Translations under genes and position numbers: made by a program | Notes under the pieces: model-generated | Databases searched by the model: none | What the model was told of the DNA's origin: nothing | What the model saw: only the letters and a program-made list of their open reading frames with translations | Shown here: positions 38,387 to 50,623 of the stretch, piece by piece | Layout of the letters: the number at the start of each line of letters is the position of its first letter | Numbering within the stretch: the first letter of the stretch is position 1 | Source: Cunninghamella blakesleeana | Taxonomy: Eukaryota; Mucoromycota; Mucoromycetes; Mucorales; Cunninghamellaceae | Direction of reading: 5' to 3' | DNA: 64,000 bases | Assembly: GCA_017871115.1 (NCBI GenBank) | Contig: JAFCIZ010000005.1 | Span: forward strand, 2,092,501 to 2,156,500

Positions 38387-39624
38387 ATGGATAAAAAATC
38401 AACTTCCTCAGCAAAGGATGTTAATGACGTAGTAAATAGTACCACTTTTGGATCTCGAACATTAGAAAATGAAGAAGCAGTATTTAATCATAATGCATGG
38501 TAATAAAACATTTTTAAATCAAGAGTTTTGTATTATTTTTATTTTTTATAACTAATTGTCGTATCTTTATTACTACCATTGTTTTTTTTTGAAAATAAAA
38601 ATAAAATAAAATAAAATAAAACAGGGATCATGTTGAATGGGATGAAGAACAAGAAAACTATGCTCAAGGTCAAATCCAGAAACATATGAACAGCCCTGTA
38701 CCTGAAGAAGAACAAGGTAAAACTTGGGATTATTTTTCATAATAATTATTATTAAGAGTAAATAGTAGTAATATTGACATATTCTCTTTATGATCTTCAT
38801 CATTTTTTTTACTAGGGCAATACTATGATAATCCTGCTGAATATTGGAATAAGTTCTATAGCAAAAATGAAAATAGATTCTTTAAAGATCGACATTGGTT
38901 AAAGATTGAATTTCCAGAACTTTTTGAAGCAGCTAGTTCTGAGGTAAAATTGAATAGAACTATGTACACACGCATATATATATAAGTATAAATTGGAAAA
39001 AAGACTAAATATTTAACTATGTTTATATAATAGGCAGGAAATAAAAAAGTATTTGAAATTGGATGTGGAGCTGGAAACACCATGTACCCATTATTAGAAC
39101 AAAGCCAAAACCCAGAACTTTTTGTCTATGCAGCAGATTATTCCTCAACAGCTGTCCAAGTAGTACTAAATAATCCAGATTATAATCCAGAACGATCCAA
39201 AGCCTTTGTATGGGATCTTGCTAGTGAATCATTACCTGAGGATATTGAACCTGAATCCTTGGACATCATTGTCATGATTTTTGTCTTTTCCGCTTTAGCG
39301 CCAGAACAATGGGCACAAGCCATCAAAAACTTGCATCGTATGCTAAAGCCTGGGGGTTTAGTTCTCTTTCGTGATTATGGGCGCTACGATCTTGCTCAAT
39401 TACGATTCAAAGAAAAAAGATTATTAAAAGAAAACTTTTATATTCGTGGTGATGGTACACGTGTTTATTTTTTTACACCTGAAGAATTGGATCAATTATT
39501 TACAACAACCGAGCATCCTTTTAAAATTGAACAGAATGCTGTAGATAGACGTTTATTAGTAAATAGAAGTAGAAAATTAAAAATGTATCGTGTGTGGTTA
39601 CAAGGAAAATTTAGAAAATTGTAA
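38387..39624 (+). CDS. TRM140: tRNA (cytosine-32-N3)-methyltransferase, METTL2/Trm140 type
   Basis: SAM-dependent enzyme that makes 3-methylcytidine at position 32 of Thr/Ser-type tRNAs. Four exons (38387-38499, 38625-38716, 38816-38943, 39034-39624) sum to 924 nt, 307 aa. The N-terminus has the family block [17 protein letters not shown], then [29 protein letters not shown], which precede the Rossmann fold. SAM motif I is [16 protein letters not shown], followed by [11 protein letters not shown], the [11 protein letters not shown] and [19 protein letters not shown] blocks and a C-terminal [14 protein letters not shown]. No actin-binding extension or programmed frameshift like that of yeast Abp140/Trm140 is seen; the gene has the METTL2/METTL8 layout. 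METTL6-type specificity for Ser tRNA cannot be excluded. Confidence 0.95.
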
Positions 39625-39843
39625 ATACAATAGAAAAACAAAGCATCATCATCATTATTATCATTATCATATCATTATTATTATTATTATTATTATTTAT
39701 TATATCTCAAAAAAAGAAAGAAATTAAAATGGTTTATTATTTTACAGATATATATTATATTGGTATATTTATATTAGAGTCGTGTATATTATATAATTCC
39801 AATAAAAAAAAAATACATATAAAATTACAAAATTATAATATGA

Positions 39844-40508
39844 TTATTGTCTATCTGTGATCAATGCTTGTCGTTCTTCATCGTTAATATCCAAATAAAA
39901 GTCGTATCTTTCTCGATAAAGTACATAATGTTGAATCATAAAGATAATATCGAAAACAATAGCAACAAATCCTAACCCACTATATACGATATAATAATAG
40001 AAAAATCATAAATATAAATAAAAAAAAAATATAAATTTCTACAATCGTTTTTTTTTAAAAAAAATAAAAAAATAAAGCAATATAACTTACAACTTGACGG
40101 GGTCCTGTTTAACACAATTAGTGCAGTCATTAAAATAAATGAAGAAATAAAAATAAATATTATTATCTTAATATGCTTAATAAACAAGACAAAATCGTTT
40201 TATTTTATTTAACTTACACCAGTAATACCACTCCAATCATTAGCAATAGCAGCATCCAAAACCAATTGAGCAATTGATAATGCACCACCAGTAAAATCCT
40301 AAATCATAAAAAAACAATAAGTATTTCATTTTATTTTTTCGTACAGTTATCAACTACTTTATTATTTTTAATTTTACCAATAATATGTTGTGAATACTCC
40401 ATCCCACTGTTGATTTACGTTTATAATTTAATCGCATCTAATAAAGTAATAATATTATATTTTTATTTTTTAGTCAGGACATAGGTAATGATAATTTCAT
40501 GAAGGTTC

Positions 40509-40545
<37 letters not shown>

Positions 40546-41491
40546 ATTTTACAATACCTGTGGAAGATACTTGATAAAACTAATGAGTAATTTAATGTAA
40601 CTTAAAAGATAAAGTAAATCAATCCATTGGTAATGATTTGTTGAAACTAAAACAACAGAAACTAATATTGTTACTATGGAACCTGAAAGAAAAAGTTTTG
40701 CTGGATTTGATAGTTTTTGCTCTGCCTATTTTTTTTAAAAAATAATAATAACAATAAATAAATTAAACAAAATATAAATTCATTTCCTATATAATTTCAA
40801 TATACATATTTTTTTTATACCTTGTATAAAAACGTTTGGAATAAAGTGAAGGAAGAGATAAATAAAGCATGGACAGCAAAAAATACATCATTAGCGCGAA
40901 CTAAATTATCACTATCTTGATGTCTTTCTCTATCTATTATAACAATAATAATATATTTTTCAATATTCAATGATCATATGAACCTTATATTTAATTTTTT
41001 AATTCTTACATTCTTTTTGGATTTCTTCACTATAGTAAAACGATAAATTGAATATCTAAAATTGAAAAGTAGTATACAAACAAATAAAAGCTAAATAAAA
41101 TCATATATGATATGAATTAAAACCATTTTAATATAAGTATATACTTACGGCATAACATAAAAATCCAAACACATTGTAATACAAAAAATCCACGGAAAGG
41201 CCTTGAGCACTAATAAATTTTAAAACATTTTTACTGAGTAAATATCATACTATAAGTTTATCTTCTATATATAATACATACCTTTTTCTTCGAATATTTA
41301 AAATAACTTGCGGATAGAAGCTGATTGACCAAGCAAGGAAATAAGTCTAATAAATGGAAAAGTATACGACGTATTAAAAAACTAATTTCAAAACATAGCA
41401 TATAATAAAATGTATATTGTTCATTTACCCAACCGATTATATTTGATATTGTTGGCCAAATACTATTTGTAAAAGAATAGATATATAACAT
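39844..41491 (-). CDS. ERS1: cystinosin homologue (PQ-loop cystine transporter)
   Basis: Seven-TM PQ-loop protein; relatives (human cystinosin, yeast Ers1) export cystine from lysosome or vacuole with protons. The start MLYIYSFTNSIWPTISNIIGW at 41491 splices to TYFLAWSISFYPQVILNIRRK, which is TM1 plus the first PQ motif. Then come LSVDFLYYNVFGFLCYAIFN, RANDVFFAVHALFISSFTLFQ, FISFIKYLPQMRLNYKRKST with the second PQ motif, VGWSIHNILLDFTGGALSIAQ and FGLGFVAIVFDIIFMIQHYVLY. About nine exons. The protein starts almost at TM1 and lacks the N-terminal glycosylated luminal domain of animal cystinosin, as Ers1 does. It ends at 39844, convergent with TRM140 over 219 bp. Confidence 0.93.
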
Positions 41492-44400
41492 TGATATAAA
41501 AATGTATACTAATAAGAAAATAATAAAAAGTAGAATAAGAAAGAAAGAGAAAAAGGGAAAGTAAAAAAAAAAAAATTGAACAATAAAAAAAATTGCTGCA
41601 TTATTAATTCACCAATGTCGTTTTTTCTCACTAGAATTATGTGATCATTTTTTGAATTCAGACCCAATCCTATTTAGTTTTTTTTTTCCCCTTTCTCTTT
41701 TTTTTACTATTTTAAGTGTTACGTCAAGCTTTTTTTGATTTATGTAAAAGCTGTCATATATTGTACTGAAATATATAGAAAATACCAAATATGAATAAAA
41801 GTATATATTTATATAAAAATATTATAATTAAAATTACCCATTACTTCTAAAATAAAACCATTATAATATATTTAATATTCTTTTTTACGTATGTAGTCTT
41901 TTATTATTTTTTTATTTTTAACAAATGACCAAGTCATGGTTTCATGTACATTGTCTTTAGACTATATATATTCTTAAAAACCTAAGTTTATCAAAACAAT
42001 GTTTCTAATAAGTTGAGTACAACTAGCAGATGCAAGCTCATATACAATGCTCCAGAGGAAGGTGGACCATTACAGTTCTTATGAAGAAACGCGATAATAT
42101 TTATGTATATAAGTATATATGCAAGTATATTATATAAACTATGGATATCGGTTATAAATATATTAGTACAACTATTTACTGCATACTGAATAAACCTTTA
42201 CGAACTTGTAGGTTTCTTGTTTTAGTTTTTTATGTTTCAAGCCAAATATAAACTACCACTGATCATGCTGCTAAAATTTTGAAAATTTTATATAAATATA
42301 TTCAATATGACTCTGTCTATTTTTTAAAAAAAATGAGATTGTGATAAAGAAGAAAACAGTTACATAATAAAAAAAAAAGAGAAGGAGAAATAAAATAAAT
42401 TTAAAAATTCATCTTTCTACAAAAATTAAAGTTTTGTGGGGATAGATCGGGCTTTAAATAAAGGTCATTTTGTAATACCTATGTTTCGCTTTTTGCATAG
42501 TTTTTTTTGCTTTGATTTACTACTTTTTTAAAACATATAAACTTGTTATATTATTATTACTATTCTAATGAAATAACAAAAAATACTACAAATAATTAAC
42601 TGATTCAATAAAAATTCAGGATTATATCTAGATTTTTATTGGCCAAGAAAAGCCAGTCCAAAAATTTTTTGAAAAAAAAAAAATATAAAATGGCTCTCTT
42701 TTTATCTTTCTCTTTCTTTTTTTTTTTCTCTCTATGTGCGGTTTTTTTAAAGACATTTTATCTAATATAGATTGCAATCCTTTTGAAACCAAATAATTTA
42801 ATTATTAAACTCAAAATTGTATAAGGTCAATCGGATCTCTATTTAGTGATTTGTCTTTGCTCCATTGGGGTCTGGGGATAGTTTATGTTCCGTGAAAAGA
42901 TCATAAGCTGTTTGGAGTTTAAAAACCGCTTTTTTTTTTTTAATCAATGAAAACATAAAGAAAAGAAAAGAAAAAAGAAAAAGAAAAAACGTAAATCTTT
43001 TCATTTTAATGAAAAGATAGCGAAGATGAAAAAAAAAAGATAAAAACTGTTTTATTACCCATTTTTTATTATTATTATTTTTTCTTTTTATCTTTAAAAT
43101 AAAAATACATTACTATTGTATGTTTTTTCAAGTAAATTGCTAACAAATATCCATTGTTTATTCGACTCTTTAAATGTATATACATATACATATATACATA
43201 TATATATACTTAATGAATAAAGCATCAATTTTTATGAGATGATAAAAGTATTATTTTTAATACAACAATCATAAACATTGTATTACGGTATTTGTAAATA
43301 AGATATTGTTTTATTTAAAAAAGAAAAAAAGCATATTTAAGCTAAATTTTTCTATTTATAATTATTATGATATTAATATATTTATCCTGATAGTAAAAAT
43401 GGATAGTATTTTAATTTTTTGTATGACATAACGAAGCAGTTTATTGAATAAAAAGGATATCATATAGGTATAATATACAAGCAAGAAAAATACTATATAT
43501 ATATTATTATACATGTGTTAGGTTATGTATATTTGTTAGCAATCATATTATCTATGGAAAATCACTAGTAAATGAGTAAAGTATATCTTTATTTGTATAT
43601 AACGGTAAGAATAAATAAAATGAAACTAATAATTTTATCAAAAAGTATATAGCACATTTTATATACTTTAACTGATATTGCCGATAGTAACAAGTGAAAA
43701 TATTAACAGATAAAAAAAATAACTGTCAATAATTAAAATTCATTTCAGAAAAGAGTTTTTTTTTTTCTTGGGCATTAATATGTACTTCTTTCTAAAAATT
43801 ATTAGTTTATAATTAATTTATAAATCTTTTAACAAGGAATAATTGTTTACTTGCTTTTTAATTAATAGATATATAATAAAAATAAGACTACTTTTTAAAA
43901 AAGCAGATAAGAAGCAAATATTCTAGTTAAGACAATTAGCAATAATAATAACATTTGGTATATATACTAAAATATACCACAAGAAATGGATGATTTAACA
44001 GGTCTAGGGTGGAGTATCAGAACAGATAGTATCATTGATATTTTTCATATGAGACTTTATTTTTTCTATAAAACTGCTAGTACTATTTGCATCACCCGTG
44101 ATATAAATGCCAAACTTTCCATTTAATCACTCATGGGTATTAATAGTTGTAGCACGAGACCAAGTGAACTTCTCTTTTTTGCAAAGTTTTTTGCAAAAGC
44201 ATATATTTTTAGATTGATTATCCAATTAACAATGTAGAATATCATTATATATAACCGATACTAGTACCATGAGAGGTAAAAGTGGAAATGCGTAAAGCTA
44301 TACTAACAAAAGCAAGAATAAAAACAGTAATAAAAATAGTATAACCATTTTATTGTTTTATTAACAAGATAACAAAGAATTCTAAATAAATTAAAATAAA

Positions 44401-45067
44401 AAAAGAGCTGATATTCTTTTTACAATTATAACTTAATGTAAATGGACCCAATGGAACATGTATATTTTAAATAAAATAAAAAAAATGGCGAATGGCATAA
44501 TGCTTTAAGGTGTAGTTTTCAATTTAAATGAAAGGGGAATCTATGTTATTATTTTTTATGTTAAAATAAATAAAACTTTGTAAATTTAAAAAATGACTTG
44601 TAATAACCATTCATTTATGCTTTATTATACAATAAAAAAGAAGGCGTAAAATTATAAAAATTACTGAGAATTAGTAATAATAATAAAAATAATAGTAGGT
44701 ATGTAAAGAATGGATGACTTTTATAAATGTCACAAGTATATACATATCTTAATATATGTTTATTTAATAAAAGTACATTGGTATAAAAAAATTATCTTCT
44801 TGAAAATGATACTATTTTATTTATTTATATATTAAAAAATATAAATACTAAAAATATACATAATTCATTTATTCATTCATTTATACATTCATCTATACAT
44901 ATATACGTTTATACATACATCTTGTGTCTATAGAATAGGAAAATAGAATTGTTGATACATGACCATCAAAAAGTAAAACTTCTAAATCAAAAAGTAATCC
45001 AAAAAAGGAAAATCCTTAGTTTAAAATTCCGCCTAAAATCCCATCAAAGGTTATTATTTTTTTTTTC
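41492..45067. other. 3.6-kb gene-poor region upstream of the LINE
   Basis: No open frame of 60 codons or more lies between the cystinosin start and about 44949, and no tRNA, rRNA or repeat of known family was recognised. The A/T-rich background is broken by slightly GC-richer words (for example 42000-42080, 42420-42500, 42840-42900). The right end, about 44940-45067, is most simply the original promoter and 5' leader of the aminodeoxychorismate lyase gene, now cut off from it by the LINE. Confidence 0.5.
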
Positions 45068-45082
45068 TCTCTTCCCCATATA
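45068..45082 (+). repeat. target-site duplication of the LINE, 5' copy
   Basis: The 15 bases TCTCTTCCCCATATA lie directly before the LINE and are repeated exactly at 50639-50653 after its poly(A) tail. The next bases differ (C here, T at the other copy), so the duplication is 15 bp. Confidence 0.9.
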
Positions 45083-45083
45083 C

Positions 45084-46655
45084 ATGGCTTTTTCTATTTC
45101 AAAATCCATACCTAAGGATGGAGTTGGTACTCCTTCCACTCTATTTAATAAAAATAATTCTAACAAGCAATCCTGGGCTCAGGTTGCTAGTCGTAATACT
45201 GAACGTCATTCTTTACTTTATTCTTATAATCACTCTGAAGATTTAAAAAAACATCAATTGCTTAGTTCACAATCAGATACACAAACAAACAAAGTAAAAC
45301 ATATCTATACAAAAATATGGGCTACTAGTCCTTCAGTTGGTAGCTTAATATTTGATGTTACTAACATTAAGATAACTCATCTAGAATTTATGGAATTAGT
45401 CCTGGAACAATATCCGAATCGTAGAGGTCTTAAACCCGGAAAACAAGGATCTAGAAACTTTGCGGAAGTAAACTTTAAACCTGAAGACGACAATTATGAC
45501 AGGGCTAGAAATAAAGGTCTTTATTTCAAGAATGCAAACACTATTGTATACCCTACTATTGCTCTTAATCAAGCTACCAACCTAGTTCGCTTGAGTTTAA
45601 CCGGTATCCCTTTTATGGATGAAGAAGATATTATGAGAGGTCTTAAATATACTCTTAGCATGTATGGTGAAGTTATTGATTTTGGTGTAAACAAAGAACC
45701 TACCACTGATACATTTATGGGTACAGGATATGCAGTTATTGACATTGGTAATGAAAATAATTATGCTCCACTTCAACACAAATTAGAATGGTTTGGAGGA
45801 AAACTCACTATTCAAGCCACTTGGGCTAATATGCCAACCTACTGCAAATACTGTCATGAAATTGGTCATATCATAAAAGACTGCCCGGCTAGTCGTCGAT
45901 CCAAACTATGTTGGAACTGTAACCAAACGGGTCATGTTGCAGCCACTTGTCCTCGTGGAGCTCCTGCAAAAAAAGTTAGGAAATCACCTTCCAATAACAA
46001 AGATGATTCTCACCCAGAAGTTAATAACATTTCTAACAAAATAGATGATACAGACAAACAATATAAAGACAATGAAAAGGATCAAGAAATACAATATGAC
46101 AACAATACTGAAAACTGTAAAGAAATAGGAAGTGTTGGTACACATGAAGGAGAAGGGCATAGTATAGTTAATGATTTGGATGGCACACATCAAACGCATG
46201 GAACAGATAATAATATCTCAGATAAGGAAATACAAAAGTGCAATGGAGATCATTCTGAAGGCAATTCACCTCGCCCTGATTATAATTCAGCATCCTCAAC
46301 AAATGATGATAAAAATACAAGGGATAATATTCTGGATAACAACAATGGTAATGATGATGATAGTGTTCGATACGTTAATGATATGGATTATATAGATGAT
46401 GAATATGATTCAGCATTCAATGATATTGAAGAATTCATTAACAAAGAAACCACCGACATCTTGGATAACTTGGAAAAGGATAATAATATGGACGGAGTTA
46501 TTACTACATCTATCAGCTCTACACATGTCATTGATGATACAACGGTTGAATCTAATGACAACAGATCAACCAGAATGTCGAAACATGCAAATATTGGTAT
46601 TTCAAGGGAACACCTTAAACGTAAAGCTGGGACACCTGCCCGTTACTCTGCGTAA
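45084..46655 (+). CDS. LINE ORF1, nucleic-acid-binding protein with zinc knuckles
   Basis: 523-aa protein starting MAFSISKSIPKDG at 45084. The open frame extends 45 codons further upstream to 44949, but that part lies outside the target-site duplication in host flank, so it is not element sequence. Residues about 165-250 (LVRLSLTGIPFMDEEDIMRGL to KLTIQATWANMP) look like an RRM-type fold. Two CCHC knuckles follow: CKYCHEIGHIIKDC and CWNCNQTGHVAATC. The rest is an acidic, Asn/Asp-rich tail. Such proteins bind element RNA and form the ribonucleoprotein needed for retrotransposition. The stop overlaps the ORF2 start as TAATG. Confidence 0.92.
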   Translation: MAFSISKSIPKDGVGTPSTLFNKNNSNKQSWAQVASRNTERHSLLYSYNHSEDLKKHQLLSSQSDTQTNKVKHIYTKIWATSPSVGSLIFDVTNIKITHLEFMELVLEQYPNRRGLKPGKQGSRNFAEVNFKPEDDNYDRARNKGLYFKNANTIVYPTIALNQATNLVRLSLTGIPFMDEEDIMRGLKYTLSMYGEVIDFGVNKEPTTDTFMGTGYAVIDIGNENNYAPLQHKLEWFGGKLTIQATWANMPTYCKYCHEIGHIIKDCPASRRSKLCWNCNQTGHVAATCPRGAPAKKVRKSPSNNKDDSHPEVNNISNKIDDTDKQYKDNEKDQEIQYDNNTENCKEIGSVGTHEGEGHSIVNDLDGTHQTHGTDNNISDKEIQKCNGDHSEGNSPRPDYNSASSTNDDKNTRDNILDNNNGNDDDSVRYVNDMDYIDDEYDSAFNDIEEFINKETTDILDNLEKDNNMDGVITTSISSTHVIDDTTVESNDNRSTRMSKHANIGISREHLKRKAGTPARYSA

Positions 46656-49600
46656 TGATTAAACAACATAATAGTTTAAACCTATTTTCTTTAAACTGTA
46701 ATAGTTTAATTAAAACGGGTAAATCAAAAACTCAAAAAAGCTTCATCAGATACCTTCGTCTTTTAAACTCATCTATCCTCGCCTTACAAGAAACTCACAT
46801 TAACGATTCCAACATTAATAGAATAACTAATCAATTTCAAGCCCAGCAATGTTTATGGACACAATATTGTGGACTTATATCCTTCTCCAATCATTACCAA
46901 TTATCTCCCAATCTTTTTCCTCAAGAAGAACGGGCCATATTATGCCAAGTAACACACCCTCAACAAATATACACTCCTTTCTATATACTAGTAATTTATG
47001 CTCCAGCGAAGATAGCTCTGCGTAAGACTTTCTTCAAGAAGCTATATTCTTTACTACATCAACAAGACCTAAGTATTGACTTTAATCATATGATCATTAT
47101 GGGCGACTTTAACTACTCCTATAATCGATCTTATATATTAAACAATTCTGACGGCGACTGGTTATCTTTTTTAGAGGAACACTTCTACAACTGTTTTTCT
47201 TCAAATGGTCACCAAAACATTCCTACCTTTAGAAGATCTGATACATCATACTCTACCATCGATTATATTTTTGTCAGTAAACACTCTTATGCAAATAACA
47301 TAACTTCATTTGCTATTGATGAAATTAACAATGATTGGACGGATCATGACTCTCTAAATGTAAAAATCCAAATGGAACATGTATCTACACCAAGTGGACC
47401 TGGTTTATGGAAAGCAAATCCTCTCTTCTTAAAGGATAAAGATTATCAAAATAAATTACACCAAATAATCGACAAATACTTAACATCTACTGAATATGAA
47501 AAAAAATCACCTCAGGAAATATGGGATTTGATCAAGATTAACATTAAGAAATTTTCTCAAAAGTTTGGCCGACAATACATTAACTGGAGAACCAAGCTTT
47601 TAAAATTTCTACAGAAGAAACGAAATGCTTTCCTACGCAGTAAACCTCCTTTGGCTATCAGACTTCAACGTTTACCTTTTTATCATGAACAAATTGGTCA
47701 CTTACAAGCAGAAATGGCTGAGATCGCTTTTCTAAGATCGGGTGCTAATTGGCGTGAAAAGGGGGAAAAATCACCAAAATATCTTAAAAAAATTCACCAA
47801 CGACGTTCTATTCAACAACACATTGAAAATTTGAATAATACTCCTGATATAGATAGTGATAATATAAAAGGAAACAATCATGATCAGATGTTAAATATAA
47901 CTCATCAATATTACCAACAACTTTATGATAGTGACATGGTGGATGAACTTGATATTGATACATATTTAAACTCGGTTGATCTTCCCACTCTTAATTCATT
48001 TCAACAAGAATCATTAACTACTGCAATAACCTTTGAAGATATTACATACCATGCGTCTAGACTACCTGCTAATAGTAGTCCGGGATCTGATGGACTTGGT
48101 TACCCTATGCTATCGTTCATATTTCAATATGATAAAATCAAAACTTTGATGGTGTCAATCTTTAATGAAGCATTATCTCATCAGAATTTTCCTAAATCAT
48201 GGCAAGACATTCGGGTACGTTTACTACCAAAGAAAGGTGATCTTACCTCACTATCTAATTGGCGTCCAATCTCTCTTATTAATTGCGATGCTAAAATATT
48301 TACAAGAATACTGAACGATAGGATAAAGATTATTGCTAATAAACTCATTAATCCTTTTCAATCGGGATTTCTCCCTAAACGCTTTATTGCTGAAAATGGT
48401 TTAACACTAAAATTAATTATGGAACAAGCTCAACAATCTAAATACAATGGTATTGGTCTTCTTCTGGATCAGCAAAAGGCTTATGATAGGGTTTATGATG
48501 TTTATCTTAAAAAAACACTCTTGAAATTTGGCTTTCCTCCTTTAGTTGTAGAATGTATACATGGGTTATTTTTTGGTAATCAAGTCAAAATAAATGTCAA
48601 TGGATATTTTACATCATCAGTCATTCAACAACGTGGATTACGTCAGGGAGATCCTCTATCACCTATATTATTTAATTTTGTATTGGAACCTCTATTATGT
48701 CACATTTTACAGGACTCAACTTTTAGTGGGTACAAAATACATAATAATGATACAGTACAACAAATTAAACTTTTAGCTTACGCAGATGATATATGTGTTC
48801 TCATAGATAATCAAAATGATCTTAACTCACTACAATCACATCTAACATCTTATATGAAAGTATCAAACGCAAAGGTTAATGTGGATAAAACAATTGCTTT
48901 TCCTCTTTCTGGTAAAAAGGATTTAGTATGGGTGAATGCTCTTAATGATTATAATATATCTCAATGGTGTGATCAACAGTTTGATATCCCTTTATCATAC
49001 CTGGGCTTTCCTATGATTATGACAAATGCACAACGGAAGTATTATCAAAAGAAGTTGCTATATAATATTGAAATTAAATGTAACATATATAAACAAAGAA
49101 ACCTATCACTACGTGGCCGGGTTACTATTTTAAATACGTTAATATTATCTATGATTTGGTATCACCTTCGTCTATTTAATCCAAACAAATCTTTCTTTTA
49201 CAAGTTAAGATCGATAATATACAATTTTATATGGCACCGGTTTTCTCCTAAAGCTTCTTACTCTTCCCTCTGCCTCCCTATTAATAAAGGTGGCCTTGGT
49301 GTACTAGACCCTTTGGCTCAATCTATGGTACTGAAACAAAGATGGATTAAATCAATAATAGAATCTGTAAACAACCATTCTATGTGTTCGGCTATCTTAC
49401 TTCATCACTTAAAAATGGCTGCTAGATCGGACTCTATTTGGTTACCTTTACTATTCCCAAGTTTACGTTTAAATCATTTATATAAGTTCCCCTACATGTT
49501 GTCAGGTATATGCGATACTATCGATCACTTTGGCTTCATTGGAAAAAATATAAAATGCTCAGCATCTACTGCATTATATTTACCAATTGTCAAAATTATG

Positions 49601-50422
49601 GCATTCATACCTCCTAACCATTGGTTATATTCTAAACAACACTATAGGAAAACTGTCTCAGACTTCTTCGTGTTTGATAAGGATATAGGTAATATAAGGA
49701 AGAAACAAACAACAGATAATCTAACATTTCCTGGTCTTAATAAAAGATTACATAAAGACATTGAAAAAAGGACAATAATACTAACATCATCCTTTTCATC
49801 AATGATCAAGATAAATAATGAAGATGTTAATATTATTAATGATACCAACTTTTTACACAAATTTCAGTTGATGGATTCATGGAAAAAATATTCATCTAAG
49901 ACATTAAGGTATAATATAATCTACACGACTCTACATCCTTCACCTATTGAATATATATCATCATCATCTTGGAAAAAATTTTGGAGCATCAAAACATATC
50001 CTGAAGCAAGAACAATTTGGTACAGGTTAATCAACAAAAAACTTAACTCACCATCATCAATTGCTAGATATAATAAAGATCGCACTGAACAATGTCCTTT
50101 CTGTAATATAGATAAAGGTAATCTTTCACATTTGTTTTTCCAATGTCAAAGAATTAAAAGATTATGGACTTCAGTATTAACTTCCAATGAAATTAACATT
50201 TCTATCGATGAACATGATCTGTATGAGCTTATATTTAACCTAGGTGCAAATTCCTCAAGGATAAATCAAGAAACTATGGTCGTTGTTAGCTGTATAATCA
50301 TGCAAATATGGAAAATTATATGGCAGGTCATTATATATCAACGTCCATTTATTACTAACAATATATACAAAAGTATTCTTGAATATTATTGTATTCTCAA
50401 GAATAGTAATAATAATTTTTAG
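46655..50422 (+). CDS. LINE ORF2, endonuclease-reverse transcriptase
   Basis: 1255-aa polyprotein of the L1-type. The N-terminal AP endonuclease shows LFSLNCNSL, the catalytic Glu in LQETHIND, MGDFNYSY, STIDYIFVS and the terminal DHDSLNV. The reverse transcriptase occupies roughly residues 440-760: SSPGSDGLGYPML, WRPISLINCDAKIFTRIL, FQSGFLPKRFIAENG, LLLDQQKAYDRV, RGLRQGDPLSPILFNF and the active site LLAYADDICVL (codons near 48775-48805). A C-terminal CCHC element reads CPFCNIDKGNLSHLFFQC. All catalytic residues that can be checked are intact. The ATG shares one base with the ORF1 stop (TAATG), which suggests translation by termination-reinitiation. No RNase H domain was recognised. Confidence 0.95.
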   Translation: MIKQHNSLNLFSLNCNSLIKTGKSKTQKSFIRYLRLLNSSILALQETHINDSNINRITNQFQAQQCLWTQYCGLISFSNHYQLSPNLFPQEERAILCQVTHPQQIYTPFYILVIYAPAKIALRKTFFKKLYSLLHQQDLSIDFNHMIIMGDFNYSYNRSYILNNSDGDWLSFLEEHFYNCFSSNGHQNIPTFRRSDTSYSTIDYIFVSKHSYANNITSFAIDEINNDWTDHDSLNVKIQMEHVSTPSGPGLWKANPLFLKDKDYQNKLHQIIDKYLTSTEYEKKSPQEIWDLIKINIKKFSQKFGRQYINWRTKLLKFLQKKRNAFLRSKPPLAIRLQRLPFYHEQIGHLQAEMAEIAFLRSGANWREKGEKSPKYLKKIHQRRSIQQHIENLNNTPDIDSDNIKGNNHDQMLNITHQYYQQLYDSDMVDELDIDTYLNSVDLPTLNSFQQESLTTAITFEDITYHASRLPANSSPGSDGLGYPMLSFIFQYDKIKTLMVSIFNEALSHQNFPKSWQDIRVRLLPKKGDLTSLSNWRPISLINCDAKIFTRILNDRIKIIANKLINPFQSGFLPKRFIAENGLTLKLIMEQAQQSKYNGIGLLLDQQKAYDRVYDVYLKKTLLKFGFPPLVVECIHGLFFGNQVKINVNGYFTSSVIQQRGLRQGDPLSPILFNFVLEPLLCHILQDSTFSGYKIHNNDTVQQIKLLAYADDICVLIDNQNDLNSLQSHLTSYMKVSNAKVNVDKTIAFPLSGKKDLVWVNALNDYNISQWCDQQFDIPLSYLGFPMIMTNAQRKYYQKKLLYNIEIKCNIYKQRNLSLRGRVTILNTLILSMIWYHLRLFNPNKSFFYKLRSIIYNFIWHRFSPKASYSSLCLPINKGGLGVLDPLAQSMVLKQRWIKSIIESVNNHSMCSAILLHHLKMAARSDSIWLPLLFPSLRLNHLYKFPYMLSGICDTIDHFGFIGKNIKCSASTALYLPIVKIMAFIPPNHWLYSKQHYRKTVSDFFVFDKDIGNIRKKQTTDNLTFPGLNKRLHKDIEKRTIILTSSFSSMIKINNEDVNIINDTNFLHKFQLMDSWKKYSSKTLRYNIIYTTLHPSPIEYISSSSWKKFWSIKTYPEARTIWYRLINKKLNSPSSIARYNKDRTEQCPFCNIDKGNLSHLFFQCQRIKRLWTSVLTSNEINISIDEHDLYELIFNLGANSSRINQETMVVVSCIIMQIWKIIWQVIIYQRPFITNNIYKSILEYYCILKNSNNNF

Positions 50423-50623
50423 ATTATATAATTGTAGAATAGTCTATAGAATATATTATAGTGATTAGATTTATAGTAATCGTATATCCTATTTTAGAAC
50501 GGTGTTTCACCTCTCAATATGACGTGTTTACCTTTAAATTTTTCTTTTAATTTTTCTTTATTTTATTTAACTTTTCAATTAACTTTCGTCTGAATTTTAA
50601 TTTAATAAATTTAAATACCATAC

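Noticed and set aside
44949..45083. 45-codon N-terminal extension of LINE ORF1
   Set aside because: It lies upstream of the target-site duplication, so it is host flank that is open by chance.
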